From Nocardia xishanensis NBRC 101358 (GTDB taxonomy: Bacteria; Actinomycetota; Actinomycetes; Mycobacteriales; Mycobacteriaceae), in contig NZ_BDCF01000017.1 in assembly GCF_001613365.1 (NCBI RefSeq), forward strand, positions 62,001 to 126,000: a DNA stretch of 64,000 nucleotides, given 5' to 3'. Below the pieces are notes generated by a model that was not told where the DNA came from, ran no database searches, and saw only the letters and a program-made list of their open reading frames with translations. The position numbers and the translations under genes were made by a program. Shown here piece after piece: positions 1 to 6,327 of this stretch; positions within the stretch are counted from its first letter, which is position 1; every line of letters starts with the position of its first letter.

Positions 1-17
1 CTGAAGCCGTCCAAGCC

Positions 18-194
18 ATGAGTAAAAGCCGCATGATGGAACCGATCTACGTTTCCGCGGAGGATTTGCGTCTAGATTCGTCGGCGGCTGACTTGCAGGC
101 GCTTGTCGCAGAGGTGCACAGCCTGGCGCTCATGCACTGGGACGCCGACTTCGGGACTGCGCTCCGGTACGGCGAAGGTGTGTGGCTGCATTGA
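18..194 (+). CDS. Small phage protein, 58 aa, unknown function
   Basis: An ATG-started frame encodes an acidic 58-residue protein (begins MSKSRMMEPIYVSAEDLRL). Its stop overlaps the next gene, as is usual in this gene string. I recognise no domain. It could be a conserved small early phage gene; support is only reading-frame architecture and codon usage like its neighbours. Confidence 0.5.
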   Translation: MSKSRMMEPIYVSAEDLRLDSSAADLQALVAEVHSLALMHWDADFGTALRYGEGVWLH

Positions 195-370
195 CGGTCG
201 CGGAGTTGATTGCACGGTTGTCGGAGTTCCCGGCCGAGCTGAGTGTGCAGATCGAGTTTGAAAACCCGCTCGAAGACGGCGGATGCATACTCGAAAACCT
301 CACTGTCACTGGGGTGAAGTTGGAGCAATCTAAGTTCCCGTGGCGCGGGCATACGGTCACCATCTTCTGA
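182..370 (+). CDS. Small acidic phage protein, 62 aa
   Basis: A GTG start at 182 (or TTG at 191, which overlaps the previous stop more tightly) gives a 59-62 residue protein beginning MAALTVAELIARLSEFPAE. The pattern of a helical start (AELIARLSEFP) followed by short beta-like segments resembles small phage proteins that predict consequences of hydrophobic packing, but no family can be named. The overlap with the upstream frame suggests translational coupling. Confidence 0.55.
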   Translation: MAALTVAELIARLSEFPAELSVQIEFENPLEDGGCILENLTVTGVKLEQSKFPWRGHTVTIF

Positions 371-428
371 GCACGAAAACCCGGTTTGACTTGATCGATA
401 CGCTTCATTTGAACACGAGGAGATGCTA

Positions 429-560
429 ATGAGCGTCGACAAATTCAATGAAGCAGACGAGCGAGACTATGACCCGCTCGACGAATTCTTGCCCTCGGTG
501 AAAGGTCTCCCGTGGGTGGTGTATGAGGAGACCGAACCCGATGAACCGGACTGCAATTAG
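429..560 (+). CDS. Very small acidic protein, 43 aa
   Basis: The ATG at 429 has a good ribosome-binding site (GAGGAG at 418-423). The 43-residue product is strongly acidic (DEADERDYDP-like composition) and ends with DEPDC-N. The function is unknown. Highly acidic small early phage proteins sometimes act as DNA mimics or inhibitors, but nothing here proves that. Confidence 0.55.
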   Translation: MSVDKFNEADERDYDPLDEFLPSVKGLPWVVYEETEPDEPDCN

Positions 561-675
561 TGGTGTGGCGGTCGCTGTCCTGGTTGCTGCGTGGGCTGTG
601 TGCGTTCGCTTTACTTTGGCTCAGCTGGTTCGCGCGGCCGAGAACATCGACGACACCGCAACAGGCGATGAGTAA
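541..675 (+). CDS. Small single-pass membrane protein, 44 aa
   Basis: The ATG at 541 lies inside the end of the preceding gene. The product has one clear hydrophobic segment (ISGVAVAVLVAAWAVCVRF, residues about 6-24) and a short polar tail. It is probably a phage membrane peptide. The reading frame ends in an 8-base overlap with the next start (ATGAGTAA), which is strong architectural support for both genes. Confidence 0.55.
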   Translation: MNRTAISGVAVAVLVAAWAVCVRFTLAQLVRAAENIDDTATGDE

Positions 676-847
676 ACGCGTGGGCGTCGCCCAATACGTG
701 TGCCTCTCCCACGGCTGCCCGCTGTGGACCGGACGTGAACTCACCAAAGAGGAAGTCCGCGCCCTCTCCCTCGCGCACGCCCTCCAACACCACACCCGGC
801 CCATCGCACCCGCCGACCTCTTCGGCGAACAGGAGAACCCCGAATGA
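668..847 (+). CDS. Phage protein with Cys/His motif, 59 aa
   Basis: The product begins MSKRVGVAQYVCLSHGCPLW and contains a C-x3-H-x-C cluster followed by a helical segment with HALQHH. This may be a small metal-binding fold, but the cluster is too short to assign. A longer GTG-started version from 560 exists in the same frame. I prefer 668 because it overlaps the preceding stop in the compact style of this operon. Confidence 0.55.
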   Translation: MSKRVGVAQYVCLSHGCPLWTGRELTKEEVRALSLAHALQHHTRPIAPADLFGEQENPE

Positions 848-1188
848 TCGTCGCGATCAAACGCCAGTTCGACGCAATCAAAATGTACGGGAGTTGGGTA
901 GATCTCGTGTGGCCGGTGGGCTGGATCGGCGTGGCCGCGTGGGCTTGGAGCGCCAGCCAGGGAGCGATTGCGTCGTACTCCGTCGGAATGTTCGTCTGGA
1001 ACGTTGTGTTCGCGCTGCAACAGCTCAAAGTCCGCGCGCTGACCGACGAGAACGAACGCCTCCGGAGGCTGAACCAGCCGACGAACGTCTACAACATCAC
1101 AACCGGGAATCCGCTCGACACCTCGGAAGCGGTCCGGCAGGCAGCGCGTTTGCAGCACATGGAATTCCGGCATGACCGCCGACGATGA
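844..1188 (+). CDS. Membrane protein with coiled-coil tail, 114 aa
   Basis: The start forms an ATGA overlap with the previous stop. Residues about 18-60 contain two hydrophobic segments (WPVGWIGVAAWAW and SVGMFVWNVVFALQQL). They are followed by a charged, heptad-like region (ALTDENERLRRLNQ) and a basic C-terminus. It is likely an inner-membrane phage protein; its role is unknown. Confidence 0.65.
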   Translation: MIVAIKRQFDAIKMYGSWVDLVWPVGWIGVAAWAWSASQGAIASYSVGMFVWNVVFALQQLKVRALTDENERLRRLNQPTNVYNITTGNPLDTSEAVRQAARLQHMEFRHDRRR

Positions 1189-1333
1189 TGACGACACCTA
1201 TGTGCCGCGCTACCAGGTGGACAAGATCACGGTTAAGCCCGGCCAGCTCGCGAAGATGGCGGCCAGCGGTGCCGTACCCAGCCCCGAACTGCGGGCCGCG
1301 ATCGAACGCGCGAGACAACGCCGTCATGGATGA
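1172..1333 (+). CDS. Small phage protein, 53 aa
   Basis: A run of aspartates at the start (MTADDDDDTYVP) precedes a short body and a basic C-terminus ending RARQRRHG. It overlaps the gene before by 17 bases and the gene after by 8. No domain is recognised; support is the compact operon architecture. Confidence 0.5.
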   Translation: MTADDDDDTYVPRYQVDKITVKPGQLAKMAASGAVPSPELRAAIERARQRRHG

Positions 1334-1418
1334 CTACGACGACATCCCCGACTGGCTCGACGCTGACGACTGCTGCATCGCCTGCGGACACTTTTGGACG
1401 GACTGCACATGCCCCTGA
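1326..1418 (+). CDS. Cysteine-rich mini-protein, 30 aa
   Basis: This 30-residue frame (MDDYDDIPDWLDADD then CCIACGHFWTDCTCP) has five cysteines and one histidine at its C-terminal end, arranged like a minimal zinc knuckle (C-x2-C, then H, then C-x-C). The start overlaps the previous stop (ATGGATGA) and its stop overlaps the next start. It is too short for a confident family. Confidence 0.5.
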   Translation: MDDYDDIPDWLDADDCCIACGHFWTDCTCP

Positions 1419-1567
1419 TGCCGTGGCGACGCAACCGCGAACACCGCACCAAACCGCGCCAGTTCTACGACAACGGCTCACCCTGCACCGCCCAGTTCTG
1501 CCGCGCCTACGACGAATGCCCCTGCCTGGATGCCACACGCCAGGACGAACAACGGAGAGAACGTTGA
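1409..1567 (+). CDS. Small basic Cys-containing protein, 52 aa
   Basis: The product begins MPLMPWRRNREHRTKPRQF and has four cysteines (CTAQFC and CPC). The N-terminus is basic and the C-terminus charged (RQDEQRRER). A nucleic-acid-binding role is possible but not shown. It overlaps both neighbours by a few bases. Confidence 0.5.
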   Translation: MPLMPWRRNREHRTKPRQFYDNGSPCTAQFCRAYDECPCLDATRQDEQRRER

Positions 1568-1743
1568 GCGAGACCGAGAAGTACGCCCGCGGCGGCATCA
1601 TCCGAGGCGGCGCGCCGATCAAGCTGTCTGAACGGCTCGGCATCGGAATCGACGGCGTATGCATCTACGCCGCACCAGAACCCGTCCTCACTCCTGAAGA
1701 GATGGGGCGCATCGTCAACGAACCTGCTCAGGAGGACGAATGA
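1564..1743 (+). CDS. Small phage protein, 59 aa (TTG start)
   Basis: A TTG start at 1564 overlaps the preceding stop (TTGA). The product begins LSETEKYARGGIIRGGAPIK and ends with acidic residues. The RGG..IRGG segment followed by predicted strands is seen in small phage proteins of unknown role. Choosing TTG removes a long, unsupported upstream extension. Confidence 0.55.
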   Translation: MSETEKYARGGIIRGGAPIKLSERLGIGIDGVCIYAAPEPVLTPEEMGRIVNEPAQEDE

Positions 1744-2138
1744 AGAACACCAAGTGGCTGCGGGTCGCGGCTGCGATGGCCGGTATCACGCTCGCCGCTA
1801 GCCTGATGGCGGGCTGCTCGTCCGACGCCGACGTAGCCAACGAAAACATCAAGAAGGCCGCCGAACAGTTCGAGATCAGCCGCCGGATCGTCGCCATCAA
1901 CGGTGTCACCGACAAGTACCTGCTGGTTGTCGAGGGCAGGTGTTCCATCGAGTGGCCGGACAGTCGCGCTGACATCATCTGCAAGCTCGACGACGGCTCC
2001 TACATCAAGCACACGGTGCACCTGTCCGACAACGTGACCGTGATGTCTGAGCAAACCAACGGCACGCAGGTCTCCACCGACCACTACCGGGTTGTCTTCA
2101 AACCTGAAGTGCTGCTGCCCAACGTCGACCGGCCGTGA
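1740..2138 (+). CDS. Predicted phage lipoprotein, 132 aa
   Basis: The N-terminus is a classic lipoprotein signal: a basic start (MKNTKWLR), a hydrophobic core and a lipobox ending LMAGC at about residue 26. The mature part (about 105 residues) is rich in predicted beta strands and has two further cysteines (GRC, IICK). It should be exported and anchored to the outer face of the cytoplasmic membrane. Phage-encoded lipoproteins often block superinfection, so immunity against related phages is a plausible role; that is inference. The start overlaps the previous stop (ATGA). Confidence 0.7.
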   Translation: MKNTKWLRVAAAMAGITLAASLMAGCSSDADVANENIKKAAEQFEISRRIVAINGVTDKYLLVVEGRCSIEWPDSRADIICKLDDGSYIKHTVHLSDNVTVMSEQTNGTQVSTDHYRVVFKPEVLLPNVDRP

Positions 2139-2210
2139 CCTTGACGAATGCACCCTGAGCTGCCAGTTGCGATGTGTGCGCGAAAACCATCAACACGACG
2201 GAGATGAGCA

Positions 2211-2603
2211 ATGAACGGCGTGCGCCAGATCTATCGGGGACGCATACATGAAGCCCCATGCGGCGAACATGACGACGCCCTATTCCTCGCCGATATCGAT
2301 GTTCCCTTAGCTGAGCGCATCGAAGACGGGCTAGACCAGTGGGGACGGTTCGCGACAGTCCGCTACTGGATCACCGACACCGAACGGTGCGCCGAAGAAC
2401 TGACCGACAACCTCGCCAAGATCGCAGTCGGCGCCATCGATGCCGACTACACCCACTGCTACTCCGAGTACACCGGATACCTGTGGACCGACGAGGAATT
2501 GAACGTCGGCGGCCACGACCTCCTAGACGAGCTGCGCACGCATCTCGGGCGGTTCGCTCACATCGAGTTCGAGTACTGCGTGGAGGCACCCAACCTTGAG
2601 TGA
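2211..2603 (+). CDS. Conserved-looking acidic phage protein, 130 aa
   Basis: It begins MNGVRQIYRGRIHEAPCGEH. The pattern of a strand-rich start, a helix (ERCAEELTDNLAKIAVGAID) and an aromatic core (YTHCYSEYTGYLWTDEEL) suggests a compact globular fold. I recognise no family. A GGAGATGAGCA leader gives a good ribosome-binding site. Its end overlaps the next gene (TTGAGTGA). Confidence 0.65.
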   Translation: MNGVRQIYRGRIHEAPCGEHDDALFLADIDVPLAERIEDGLDQWGRFATVRYWITDTERCAEELTDNLAKIAVGAIDADYTHCYSEYTGYLWTDEELNVGGHDLLDELRTHLGRFAHIEFEYCVEAPNLE

Positions 2604-3252
2604 AGCGACCCCTGAGCTAGTCGCGGGCGCGCACACCGCCTTTGTCGACGCTGTCCATGCGCTCATCGGCCTGCGCCCCGACACCATCACCCGCGACGAC
2701 GGAACCACCACCATCGTCCTCGACAGCCTCTACGCCGAACTCCTCGAAGCCCGACACGGCGAACAACGCAGCGACCCAACCGCCGGCACCGTCTACAAAT
2801 CCCGGCCGCCCTTGTGGATCGACGCCGCGAGCCTGCTGCATCAGATCGACCGCACCGTAGCCGGATGGTGGCGTCACCTGCCCGCGGACGACCACGGCCT
2901 GCCCGCCACCGTGCGACGTTTGCATGCCCTCGTCGACCACGATTGGCGCCCGCAGGATGTGGGGGAGTTGCGGCGGATGACACGCACCGTCGAAGACTGG
3001 GTGCAGCGCGTGAAAACGCTGCTGCCCGAGGAAGTCACACACACGTGGGAGTTGCGAGCTGCCTGCCCGGCTTGCGGTGAAACCACCCTGCATGTTGACG
3101 ACGGCAGCGGGGAGCTGGTGCGGCGGGCGGTGTTGCAGGCCAACCAATCCGGTGCGCACTGCCTCGCCTGCACAACCACGTGGGCGCCTGAATACTTCGC
3201 GATCCTCGCTCGAACGATCGGCGCGGGCCTCCCGGAAGGCGTGCTCGAATAA
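2596..3252 (+). CDS. Phage zinc-ribbon protein (DUF7341-like), 218 aa
   Basis: The N-terminal two thirds are helical, with a WxR..DLL-type pattern. The C-terminal third has two cysteine pairs, CPAC near residue 157 and CLAC near 192, typical of a zinc ribbon. This layout resembles an actinophage protein family of unknown function (I recall it as DUF7341; from memory, unverified). It is the last gene before the Y RNA/Ro60 locus. The TTG start overlaps the preceding stop. Confidence 0.65.
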   Translation: MSEATPELVAGAHTAFVDAVHALIGLRPDTITRDDGTTTIVLDSLYAELLEARHGEQRSDPTAGTVYKSRPPLWIDAASLLHQIDRTVAGWWRHLPADDHGLPATVRRLHALVDHDWRPQDVGELRRMTRTVEDWVQRVKTLLPEEVTHTWELRAACPACGETTLHVDDGSGELVRRAVLQANQSGAHCLACTTTWAPEYFAILARTIGAGLPEGVLE

Positions 3253-3257
3253 CGCTG

Positions 3258-3292
3258 TTGCATCCAGTGAATGCGATGTGTTACAGTGAATG
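3258..3292 (+). promoter_or_regulatory. Promoter for the Y RNA-Ro60 transcription unit
   Basis: A -35-like TTGCAT (3258-3263) and a -10-like TACAGT (3282-3287) are 18 bp apart. A 9-bp direct repeat CAGTGAATG occupies 3265-3273 and 3284-3292, one copy in the spacer and one over the -10, as expected of an operator. Transcription would start near 3294, just before the noncoding RNAs. The TGAATGA core recurs at two other phage promoters. Confidence 0.6.
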
Positions 3293-3315
3293 AAAGCATC
3301 GGATCCCGGTGCGAA

Positions 3316-3361
3316 CGCAGACGGTTACTTCTCATTCTGGTTGATAAAGACACCGACTGCG
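3316..3361 (+). ncRNA. Hairpin sharing the GGTTACTTC motif with the Y RNAs
   Basis: CGCAG (3316-3320) pairs with CTGCG (3357-3361), and CGGT (3322-3325) pairs with ACCG (3352-3355), separated by one A/A mismatch. The apical loop begins with the TACTTC that follows the conserved stem of both Y RNAs downstream. It may be a minimal or decayed third Y RNA-like element, or simply part of the leader. Confidence 0.4.
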
Positions 3362-3389
3362 GTCATGTTCTCGGGAGACAACTTCACAG

Positions 3390-3531
3390 GGGCGCTGGTC
3401 CGTAGGAGTGGGTTACTTCGCATTGGGAGCGCGTAGAGCGGGTTCAACTCCCGCCATCTCGCCATAGCGCGAGATGTGGTGTAACGGCAGCACTCGTACA
3501 CGTCACCTACACCGTCTTGTTGTCAGCGCCC
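3390..3531 (+). ncRNA. yrlA: Bacterial Y RNA (YrlA-type) with permuted tRNA-like module
   Basis: The ends pair over 8 bp (3390-3397 with 3524-3531). Next comes an internal loop whose 5' strand, CTGGTCCGTAGGAGTGGG, closely resembles the Ro-binding strand of animal Y RNAs, and whose 3' strand contains CTTGTTGTCAG. A second helix pairs 3405-3413 with 3505-3513. The enclosed part is a tRNA in permuted order: T-arm (GCGGG 3438-3442, loop TTCAACT, CCCGC 3450-3454), acceptor 3' strand 3455-3462, a 6-nt loop, acceptor 5' strand 3469-3476 (perfect 8-bp pairing), then a D-arm-like segment 3478-3493 with GG in the loop. This is the organisation known for YrlA RNAs that tether Ro proteins to partners and mimic tRNA. 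It lies directly upstream of the Ro60 gene. Confidence 0.88.
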
Positions 3532-3582
3532 TACTGTGACTGCCTCCCAAGGGCATCCGGGAAACCGGGGAGAACTTCACAA

Positions 3583-3690
3583 GGTGCTGATCCGTAGAAG
3601 TGGGTTACTTCTTTGGTTGAAACTCGCAGTGCTCCTGCGAGCTAGCGGTTCAAACCCGCACGTCACCCACCTCGCCTTGTTGACAGCACC
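3583..3690 (+). ncRNA. Second bacterial Y RNA, shortened type
   Basis: The ends pair perfectly (GGTGCTG 3583-3589 with CAGCACC 3684-3690). The Ro-binding internal loop (ATCCGTAGAAGTGGG and CTCGCCTTGTTGACAG) matches the first Y RNA, and helix 2 pairs 3600-3605 with 3665-3670. The apical part differs: a perfect 7-bp hairpin (CTCGCAG 3623-3629, loop TGCTC, CTGCGAG 3635-3641) and a T-arm-like hairpin (GCGG, loop TTCAAAC, CCGC; 3645-3659). It lacks the D-arm and acceptor mimic. Terminal helices of the two copies show a compensatory change (G-C in one, A-T in the other). Confidence 0.85.
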
Positions 3691-3697
3691 GCTTGAA

Positions 3698-3732
3698 GCC
3701 TCCCAGCGCAATCCAGGAACCCGTTGGGAGGC
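3698..3732 (+). promoter_or_regulatory. Hairpin sequestering the Ro60 ribosome-binding site
   Basis: GCCTCCCA at 3698-3705 is perfectly complementary to TGGGAGGC at 3725-3732, which contains the GGGAGG Shine-Dalgarno of the Ro60 gene. The hairpin starts 7 bases after the second Y RNA. An identical GCCTCCCA sits at 3542-3549, just after the first Y RNA, so two alternative anti-Shine-Dalgarno strands exist. This suggests feedback control of Ro60 translation by Y RNA folding, processing or Ro binding (inference). Confidence 0.6.
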
Positions 3733-3739
3733 ATTTCTT

Positions 3740-5413
3740 ATGGCCCGCTTCAATACCCCCGCCAAGGCACGCCCAGTCGCTGTCGGACCGATCCGCACCA
3801 AGAGCAAGAAGACCACCACCCACGAGGGTGCGGACGGATTCTTGCGCGACGCACGCTCCGAACTGCTTCTTTTGGCAGTCTCAAATTTCGTAGGCACCGA
3901 CTCCTTCTATGAGTCCGCTGCCGTCCGTGACGGTCGCTACCAGAAGCTCGTGCGGAAGATGGCCGTCAAAGACGGCGACTGGACCGCCCAGCTCCTCGCG
4001 TGGCTCCGCGGCCCCGAAGCCAACATGCGCACCGCATCGCTCGTCGGCGCCGCCGAATACGTGAAAGCCCGCCTCGACGCCGGCATCACAGGCAACAACC
4101 GGCACGTCATCTCGTCCGTTCTTCAGCGCGCCGACGAGCCGGGGGAGATGCTGGCCTACTGGGCCTCGAAGTACGGCTGGCCGGGAGGGCGCACACCCCA
4201 CGAGAGCGGTAAGATGCCGACCGCGCCGGTGCTCCCGCAGCCGGTCAAGCGAGGCGTTGCAGACGCGGCGGTCAGGCTGTTTTCGGAACGGTCGCTGTTG
4301 AAGTACGACACCGCATCCCACGGCTTCCGGTTCGGCGACGTCATCGACCTCACTCACCCCGAGCCCAAAGCTGACTGGCAGTCCGACTTGTTCCGGCATG
4401 CCCTCGATCGCCGACACAACCGGGGCGAGAACATCCCCGACGCGCTGAACATGTTGGTGAAGAACCGGAACGTCCGCAACTGGACACCGGAGGAGATCGT
4501 GAAGCGCGCGAATTACACCGGTGACGAACTGACGCCATTGTCGGAGGTGCTCGCGCAGTCCGGCATGACATGGGAAGACGTTCCGTCGTTGGTGAACGGA
4601 CCGTGGACGAAGGAACTGTGGGAAGCCATCATCCCGTCCATGGGCTACATGGCGCTGCTGCGTAACCTCCGCAACTTCGATCAGGCGGGCGTGTCCGACA
4701 AGGTGGCGGCGCAGGTGATCGCGAAACTCGCCGACCCCGAGCAGGTTGCGCGGTCGCGGCAGCTGCCGATGCGGTTCCTGTCCGCGTACAAGGCGGCGCC
4801 GTCGCTGCGGTGGGCGTACCCGCTGGAGCAGGCGTTGGATCACTCGCTCAGCAACATTCCGAAGCTCGCGGGCCGCACCCTGATCCTCGTGGACACCTCG
4901 TCGTCGATGGACGCTGGCTTCAGCAAGGACGGGACGCTCATGCGGTGGGATGCCGCGGCGCTGTTCGGGATCGCGTTGGCGTCGCGTTGCGCGGACGCGG
5001 ACGTGGTGTCGTTCTCGTCGACTGCCATCTACTGGGGTGACCCTGTCGGCGCGAGGACGAAGGTGTTCGACCGCCCGCGTGGTGAGTCGCTGCTGAAGTC
5101 GCTGGACCGTTGGAAGTCGGGTGGCTGGTTCCTCGGCGGCGGTACAGCCACCCGAGAAGCCGTGCAGAAGCATTTCGCGAACCACGACCGTGTCGTCATC
5201 CTCACCGACGAACAGGCGGGCGGCACAGGGAATCCTGGCGCGGCAATCCCCAAGCAGACGCCGCTGTACACATGGAACCTCGCCGGATACCGAGCGAGTC
5301 ATGCGGAGTCCGGTCCGTTCAGGCACACGTTCGGCGGGTTGAATGACAGCGGCTTCCGCCTGATTCCGTTGTTGGAATCCGGGCGCAACGGCACGTGGCC
5401 GTGGATCTCCTGA
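3740..5413 (+). CDS. rsr: Ro60-like TROVE/VWA RNA-binding protein (Rsr)
   Basis: This 557-residue protein has the Ro60 layout. The N-terminal two thirds form a helical TROVE (HEAT-repeat ring) domain, with family-like segments such as GADGFLRDARSELLLLAVSN and LPMRFLSAY. Residues about 375-550 form a von Willebrand A domain with an intact metal site, DTSSSM, at 385-390. Ro proteins form a ring that binds Y RNA on its outer surface and misfolded or damaged RNA ends in its cavity; bacterial Rsr acts in RNA decay and rRNA maturation with PNPase or other partners. I chose the ATG at 3740 because it follows a strong GGGAGG site. The open frame upstream (from 3536) runs through the second Y RNA and is not coding. 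Two Y RNAs precede it and an HTH gene overlaps its end. Confidence 0.93.
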   Translation: MARFNTPAKARPVAVGPIRTKSKKTTTHEGADGFLRDARSELLLLAVSNFVGTDSFYESAAVRDGRYQKLVRKMAVKDGDWTAQLLAWLRGPEANMRTASLVGAAEYVKARLDAGITGNNRHVISSVLQRADEPGEMLAYWASKYGWPGGRTPHESGKMPTAPVLPQPVKRGVADAAVRLFSERSLLKYDTASHGFRFGDVIDLTHPEPKADWQSDLFRHALDRRHNRGENIPDALNMLVKNRNVRNWTPEEIVKRANYTGDELTPLSEVLAQSGMTWEDVPSLVNGPWTKELWEAIIPSMGYMALLRNLRNFDQAGVSDKVAAQVIAKLADPEQVARSRQLPMRFLSAYKAAPSLRWAYPLEQALDHSLSNIPKLAGRTLILVDTSSSMDAGFSKDGTLMRWDAAALFGIALASRCADADVVSFSSTAIYWGDPVGARTKVFDRPRGESLLKSLDRWKSGGWFLGGGTATREAVQKHFANHDRVVILTDEQAGGTGNPGAAIPKQTPLYTWNLAGYRASHAESGPFRHTFGGLNDSGFRLIPLLESGRNGTWPWIS

Positions 5414-5721
5414 ACCTGGTTTCGGGTCTGCTGGGGTGGAGGAGAGCGCAGGCGGCTGGTCGTGCGCTCTCCGCCCAGCTGGCGGCCAACCGGAACGCAT
5501 TCAAAGCCGACCTCGTTCGGGCGCGTGAGGACGCTGGACTGAGCCGTGAGGACGTCGCCGAACGGCTTGGTGTCAGCGTCGAGCACATCGCCCGGTTCGA
5601 GGATCCGAAAGCCAACCCGCGACTGCAAATGATCTGTTCCTACGCGCATGCGATCGGCGCGATCGTGGCGTTCGATGTCCGACCGTTCGAAGGGGATAAG
5701 GTTGCGAAACAAGCTGGGTGA
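5395..5721 (+). CDS. XRE-family helix-turn-helix protein, 108 aa
   Basis: Residues about 36-90 form a Cro/C1-type HTH (VRAREDAGLSREDVAERLGV then SVEHIARFEDPKANPRL). A hydrophobic N-terminal stretch (LLNLVSGLLGW) precedes it. The GTG start lies inside the 3' end of the Ro60 gene (19-base overlap), so the two are probably translationally coupled. It may regulate this operon, perhaps through the direct repeats at 3265-3292; that is untested. Confidence 0.7.
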   Translation: MAVDLLNLVSGLLGWRRAQAAGRALSAQLAANRNAFKADLVRAREDAGLSREDVAERLGVSVEHIARFEDPKANPRLQMICSYAHAIGAIVAFDVRPFEGDKVAKQAG

Positions 5722-6013
5722 CTGGTGGTTCTACGCCCATCAGCGCGGAGTGTTCATGCACTGCAAAGGCATGTTCTGGACCTGCTTTGCCGACAACATC
5801 GCCGCTGCTGTTCTGCGGCGGGAACTCACATGGGCGGACCCAACCGTTCGCTGGCACTCCCGCACCGCGGATCGTGTCGGGCTCCGATACGCCGAGAGCG
5901 AGCAGGAACGCGCCGAATGGGCCGCCGCTGCTGCGGAATTCGACGCCCGCCTGGACGCCCGCGTCGCGCGCGCCCGCTCGATCCGGAGGCTCGGATGGGG
6001 AAGCGGTCGATGA
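5702..6013 (+). CDS. Phage protein, 103 aa, unknown function
   Basis: A TTG start at 5702, with AAGGGGATAAGG upstream, gives a product beginning LRNKLGDWWFYAHQRGVFMH. The N-terminal half is aromatic-rich and the C-terminal half is a long Ala/Arg/Glu helix (SEQERAEWAAAAAEFDARLD) that could form a coiled coil. It overlaps the HTH gene before it and the gene after it. No family is recognised. Confidence 0.6.
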   Translation: MRNKLGDWWFYAHQRGVFMHCKGMFWTCFADNIAAAVLRRELTWADPTVRWHSRTADRVGLRYAESEQERAEWAAAAAEFDARLDARVARARSIRRLGWGSGR

Positions 6014-6327
6014 AGACACTCGCTGACCTGTACCGCCTGCACGTCGGCGACGAAGTCGTGTTGAAGCTGCATGACGGTTGCCCCGGTTACACAGGTGCCG
6101 ATCACCTGGCGGCGGGTGACGGCATGCCCATCCAGCACGAATGGGGAAGTGCGGAGGAGGCAGAGTTCGTCTGCTTCGAACGCATCAACGCATGCGCTCT
6201 CTCGATATGGCGAGAGGGCCGCTGCATCGACTGGATGTGGTTGAACAACGGCGACTCACTACCCGTGAGGTGCCGCCCTGGAGGCACCCTGAAGGTGCGT
6301 GTCAGCCAGAGAGGAAGGTGGGCATGA
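6010..6327 (+). CDS. Phage protein, 105 aa, unknown function
   Basis: The ATG at 6010 overlaps the preceding stop (ATGA). The product begins MKTLADLYRLHVGDEVVLKL and looks like a small beta-rich domain (VGDEVVLKLHDGCPGYTGAD) of the kind found in SH3-like folds, followed by an aromatic segment. An in-frame ATG at 5995 is the alternative start. The function is unknown. Confidence 0.6.
   Translation: MKTLADLYRLHVGDEVVLKLHDGCPGYTGADHLAAGDGMPIQHEWGSAEEAEFVCFERINACALSIWREGRCIDWMWLNNGDSLPVRCRPGGTLKVRVSQRGRWA

Noticed and set aside
3536..3739. An in-frame N-terminal extension of Ro60 by 68 residues
   Set aside because: It crosses the second Y RNA, has no ribosome-binding site at 3536, and a strong GGGAGG lies just before ATG 3740.
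3881..5500. A 539-residue minus-strand frame opposite Ro60
   Set aside because: Long antisense frames are expected in high-GC genes; composition is Arg/Pro-rich with no domain, and Ro60 on the + strand is convincing.
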